Part shown: positions 41,126 to 44,116 of the stretch, piece after piece
How the letters are laid out: every line of letters begins with the position of its first letter
How positions within the stretch are numbered: position 1 is the first letter of the stretch
Assembly: GCA_938082375.1 (NCBI GenBank)
Contig: CALKCJ010000030.1
Location: forward strand, 1 to 44,116
From: an uncultured Thermomicrobiaceae bacterium
GTDB taxonomy: Bacteria; Chloroflexota; Chloroflexia; Thermomicrobiales; Thermomicrobiaceae
Length of the DNA: 44,116 nucleotides
Reading direction: 5' to 3'
Program-made: the position numbers and the translations under genes
Notes under the pieces: model-generated
Told to the model about the DNA's origin: nothing
The model's input: only the letters and a program-made list of their open reading frames with translations
Database searches by the model: none

Positions 41126-43024
41126 GTGCGCCGCTATACGCCGGAGCTCGCAGTCAGCTTGCAGATACCTGGCGACGTGCAGGTCTCGTCGGATGGCCGC
41201 TGGATCGCCTGGGTGACCGCGCCGATCGGCCACACGCAGCCGCTGCCGACGTCATCGCTCTGGCAGCGCCAGGTCGACGGTAGCGACGAGCCACGCCAGC
41301 TTACAGTGGGCGACGCAGAGGATCGCGCCCCACGCTGGTCGCCCGACGGCCGGCTGATCGCCTTCCTCTCCGACCGCGAGCAGCGCGCGCCGGCTGAGCG
41401 TACCCACCAGCTCTGGGTCATCCCCGCCGAAGGTGGCACTGCCCAGCGGCTAACCGGCTTTCGCCGTGGCGTCGATCTCCCCGCCTGGTCTCCTGACGGC
41501 CGCGCTTTGACCGTGACCGTCGACCGCCTGGTGCTGGCCGGGGCGGAAGATTCGCCAGTCGATGTCCGGGTTGCCAGCCTGCTACCCCGGCCACGTGCCA
41601 TCGTCCGCGTGCCGCTCGACGGTGGAGCGCCGGGCGTCCTCGGCCCGGCCGCCGGCCACGTTTGGGACTACGCCTGGTCTCCGGGCGGGCGCGAGCTGGC
41701 GGTGGTCACCTCGCCGAGCGATCTGCTGGACTCGACGCCCGACCAGACGCGCGTGCTCCTGCTCGACGCGAGCACGCGGGCGGAGCGCGAGCTGCTGCGC
41801 CTAGCCCGCCTCCCGGCCTCGCTTGCCTGGTCACCGGATGGACGCCGGCTAGCAGTCGTTGGTATTCTCCCGAGCAACGCCGACGACCAGCGGGTGATCC
41901 TGCTGGATCTGTCGCGGGGCCACATCACCACGCTCGACCCCGGCCAGAGCACGCCGCTGTGGGCGGGCTGGCTCGGGGAGCGGACGCTGCTCGTCCTCTC
42001 GGCCGCCGGGCTCTGGACACAGTTCACGCGCTACGACCTGGAGACCGGCTTGGCCTGCACGCTGGAGCCGGTACCGGCCGGTGGCTGGGTCACCCCGCCG
42101 GCCAGCTTGAGCCTCGACCGGCGGACGTTGGGGCTGATCCGGCAGTCGCCCCTCAGCCCGCCGGAGGTCTGGGCCGGGCGATGGGACGAGGGGCTACGCT
42201 GCCTCACCGCGCTGAACCCGCAGCTTGCTGGCGTGGAGCTGGCGCCGATGGAGCCGGTGGAGTGGCGGGCAAGCGATGGGCTGGCCATCCAGGGCTGGCT
42301 GCTCACTCCGCCCGGGGCTGGCCAGGGGCAGCGCCTGCCGCTGGTCGTCGACATCCACGGCGGGCCGAGCGCGGTCTGGGGCGCGACATTCCACGCCACC
42401 TGGCACGACTGGGGGCAGGTGCTGGCCGGGGCCGGGTTCGCCGTGCTGCTGCCCAACCCGCGCGGCAGCATCGGCCGGGGAGTCGCCTTCACCGCCGCCA
42501 ACCGCAACGACCTCGGCGGCGGCGACGCCGACGACGTGCTGCGCGGCGTCGACTGGTGCGTGGCCCAAGGAGTGGCCGACCCCGAGCGGCTGGGCGTCGG
42601 CGGCTGGAGCTACGGCGGCTTCCTCACCGCCTGGCTGATCGGGCACACCGACCGCTTCCGGGCTGCCGTCTGCGGCGCCGCCGTGACCGACTGGGTCAGC
42701 AAGGTCGGCACAACCGACATCCGTCCGCTCAACGAAGATCGCTTCCCTGGCCCGCTCCACGAGCAGCCAGACGCGTACTGGGAGCGCTCGCCGGTGCGCT
42801 ACCTCGGGCGGATCACGACGCCGACCTTGGTCGTCCACGGCGAGGCCGACCAGCGGGTGCCGCCCGGACAGGGGCTGGAGCTGTACCTCGGCCTGCGCGA
42901 GCGCGGCGTGCCCACGGAACTCGTGCTTTACCCGCGGCAGAAGCACGCGTTCCACGAGCGGGCCCACCAGCTCGACCTGCTGCAGCGCATCGTCGCCTGG
43001 TACGAGCGCTGGCTCACGGCGTGA
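41126..43024 (+). CDS. S9 family prolyl oligopeptidase (acylaminoacyl-peptidase-like)
   Basis: A 632-residue serine peptidase. The N-terminal half (about 15-370) is a beta-propeller built from repeats of the WSPDGR type. The C-terminal half is an alpha/beta hydrolase with the triad Ser495 (GWSYGGF), Asp575 (GEADQRVP) and His607 (QKHAFHE), and the oxyanion-region DIHGGP. It cleaves short peptides or N-acyl peptides in the cytoplasm; no signal peptide is seen. Of several close GTG codons I chose 41126 (GAGGGGGA 5 bases upstream); 41123 and 41105 are possible. The EamA transporter gene follows after 28 bases. Confidence 0.92.
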   Translation: MRRYTPELAVSLQIPGDVQVSSDGRWIAWVTAPIGHTQPLPTSSLWQRQVDGSDEPRQLTVGDAEDRAPRWSPDGRLIAFLSDREQRAPAERTHQLWVIPAEGGTAQRLTGFRRGVDLPAWSPDGRALTVTVDRLVLAGAEDSPVDVRVASLLPRPRAIVRVPLDGGAPGVLGPAAGHVWDYAWSPGGRELAVVTSPSDLLDSTPDQTRVLLLDASTRAERELLRLARLPASLAWSPDGRRLAVVGILPSNADDQRVILLDLSRGHITTLDPGQSTPLWAGWLGERTLLVLSAAGLWTQFTRYDLETGLACTLEPVPAGGWVTPPASLSLDRRTLGLIRQSPLSPPEVWAGRWDEGLRCLTALNPQLAGVELAPMEPVEWRASDGLAIQGWLLTPPGAGQGQRLPLVVDIHGGPSAVWGATFHATWHDWGQVLAGAGFAVLLPNPRGSIGRGVAFTAANRNDLGGGDADDVLRGVDWCVAQGVADPERLGVGGWSYGGFLTAWLIGHTDRFRAAVCGAAVTDWVSKVGTTDIRPLNEDRFPGPLHEQPDAYWERSPVRYLGRITTPTLVVHGEADQRVPPGQGLELYLGLRERGVPTELVLYPRQKHAFHERAHQLDLLQRIVAWYERWLTA

Positions 43025-43052
43025 GCCGGCGGGCCTGCGGAGGCAGCCGCCC

Positions 43053-43916
43053 GTGACGCTCTTTGCCCTCGGCCTTGTCCTGCTGGCGGCCTTCGGCCAC
43101 GCGAGCTGGAACGTCCTGGCCAAGCGCGTCGGCAGCGGCGCGCCCTTCGTCTGGCTTTTCGGGACACTCGGAGCCCTGATCTATGCTCCGCTGGCTGTTG
43201 GGATCATCCTCGTCCAGCGGCCCGAACTGGGATTGCCCCAGCTCGCTTTCATCGTCGGCAGCGCGCTGCTGCACATCGCCTACTTTCTGCTGCTTCAGCA
43301 GGGCTACCGGATCGGCGATCTCTCGCTGGTCTACCCGCTGGCTCGTGGCACCGGGCCAATGCTCTCGACGCTCGGCGCCATCGCGCTCTTCGGTGAGCGC
43401 CCCAGCCCGATCGCGCTGGCCGGCGCCGCGCTCATCATCGGCTGCATCTTCCTGCTGACCGGCGGCGCCCGGCTGCTCCGGCCTCCGCACTTCGCCGACG
43501 GCGTGGTCGCCTTCGGCCTGCTGACCGGCATGCTGATCGCGACCTATACCCTGTGGGACAAGCACGCGGTAAGCGCGCTGCTGGTCCCGCCGGTGGTGCT
43601 CGACTGGGCGACTGCAGTTGCCCGCTCGCTGCTGCTGACGCCGATCGCCGCGCGGCGCTGGGGCGAGGTGCGGGCGCTCTGGCGCGAGCACCGGCTATCG
43701 GTCCTGGGAGTGGCGGTCCTCACCCCGCTCGCCTATATCCTGGTTCTCACCGCCATGCGCTTCACGCCGGTGAGCTACGTCGCTCCGGCGCGAGAGATCA
43801 GCATCCTGATCGGCACGGCCATGGGCGCGCGCCTGCTCGACGAGAGCGACGGCGGCCGCCGCCTGCTGGCCGCGAGCGGCATGGTGCTGGGCCTCGTCGC
43901 CCTGGCCCTCGGCTAG
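43053..43916 (+). CDS. EamA/DMT family transporter
   Basis: A 287-residue membrane protein with ten helices in two EamA repeats (about 1-138 and 147-287). GHASWNVLAKR near the start and LSLVYPLARGTGPMLSTLGAIALFGERPS in the first repeat, with SYVAPAREISILIGTAMGARLLDE in the second, are typical. These proteins export amino acids, nucleosides or other metabolites; the substrate is unknown. The start is GTG at 43053 with GGAGG about 9 bases upstream. It follows the S9 peptidase gene and may be co-transcribed, which would fit export or uptake of peptide breakdown products. Confidence 0.9.
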   Translation: MTLFALGLVLLAAFGHASWNVLAKRVGSGAPFVWLFGTLGALIYAPLAVGIILVQRPELGLPQLAFIVGSALLHIAYFLLLQQGYRIGDLSLVYPLARGTGPMLSTLGAIALFGERPSPIALAGAALIIGCIFLLTGGARLLRPPHFADGVVAFGLLTGMLIATYTLWDKHAVSALLVPPVVLDWATAVARSLLLTPIAARRWGEVRALWREHRLSVLGVAVLTPLAYILVLTAMRFTPVSYVAPAREISILIGTAMGARLLDESDGGRRLLAASGMVLGLVALALG

Positions 43917-44116
43917 CCGGGCAAGCGGCCTGGACCGCTGGAGACCGGCGCGTGAGCGCTGCCACGGTGGAGCGCAGTTTGGGCTGCCACGGGCTGGTCA
44001 CGAACAAGGCCTGCGCGAGATCGCCGAGAGCGAGCACGCCGCTGTCTGGAAGCGGAGATTGTGGACGGGCCGAGCAGGTTGCCTAGGCACAGTGGACTCC
44101 CCGGCAACCGGCTGAG

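Noticed and set aside
43917-44116. Minus-strand frame near the window end (VLALGDLAQALFVTSPW)
   Set aside because: It reads plausibly protein-like, but it runs on into the antisense of the EamA gene and has a stop just upstream; too little to support a gene.
1-44116. tRNA genes, rRNA, CRISPR arrays, insertion sequences with terminal repeats
   Set aside because: Scanned by eye for T-loop GGTTCGA patterns, regularly spaced repeats and transposase motifs; nothing convincing was found.

Overview
The window is high-GC bacterial DNA, densely packed and almost free of mobile elements. Gene content and codon use (strong G/C at third positions, many GTG starts, a few TTG) suggest a thermophilic Chloroflexota of the Thermomicrobia type (Thermomicrobium/Sphaerobacter-like). 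The features pointing that way are a PPi-type phosphofructokinase, RNase J, class-III aminotransferase, many ABC uptake operons without their own ATPase, and GC-rich hairpins without U-tracts after genes. This assignment is inference; there is no rRNA marker. I found no tRNA, rRNA, CRISPR array or intact insertion sequence.

Layout. 1-105: the 3' end of an unidentified plus-strand gene. 243-2879 (minus): methionyl-tRNA synthetase and a phosphoribosyltransferase, divergent from RNase J (3108-4772, plus). 4822-6103: two small minus-strand membrane proteins. 6276-13326 (plus): amidohydrolase, QueC, the YchF GTPase, a large YfhO-type membrane protein and a two-domain VOC protein. 13334-16935 (minus): an envelope cluster of GT-C-like glycosyltransferase, MurJ flippase and a RfaE/HldE-type nucleotidyltransferase. 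17210-22308 (plus): a dipeptide/oligopeptide-type ABC operon (two permeases and a Tat-type lipoprotein binding protein) followed by an alkaline-phosphatase-superfamily hydrolase. 22341-27395 (minus): DUF72, an M20 peptidase, a membrane protein fused to an endonuclease/exonuclease/phosphatase domain, and a signal-less class A beta-lactamase-like protein. 27712-29109 (plus): a class-III aminotransferase behind a strong 5' hairpin. 29172-30939 (minus): Asp/Glu racemase, a DinB-like protein and a decayed FixH/CopC-like pseudogene. 31259-33563: a small ABM-type monooxygenase (plus) facing PPi-PFK and an SDR dehydrogenase (minus). 33873-39213 (minus): a sugar-type (CUT1) ABC operon ending in an unusual M28 peptidase. 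39302-40163: a gene-poor, palindrome-rich stretch. 40164-43916 (plus): an unknown acidic protein, an S9 prolyl oligopeptidase and an EamA transporter.

Theme. Much of the window serves scavenging of peptides and small organics: two binding-protein-dependent uptake systems, three peptidases or amidohydrolases (M20, M28, S9), an amidohydrolase of the imidazolonepropionase/prolidase type, an amino-acid racemase and an aminotransferase. A second theme is envelope assembly (MurJ, two GT-C-like proteins, nucleotidyltransferase).

The most interesting items for follow-up are the decayed three-frame gene at 29172-29683, the M28 protein whose catalytic Glu pair reads His-Ser, the multi-TM/EEP fusion with a CWH43-like layout, a mutually exclusive hairpin pair between the sugar-binding-protein and permease genes, repeated GCGACGAC inverted motifs upstream of the aminotransferase, and the palindrome-rich gap at 39302-40163.
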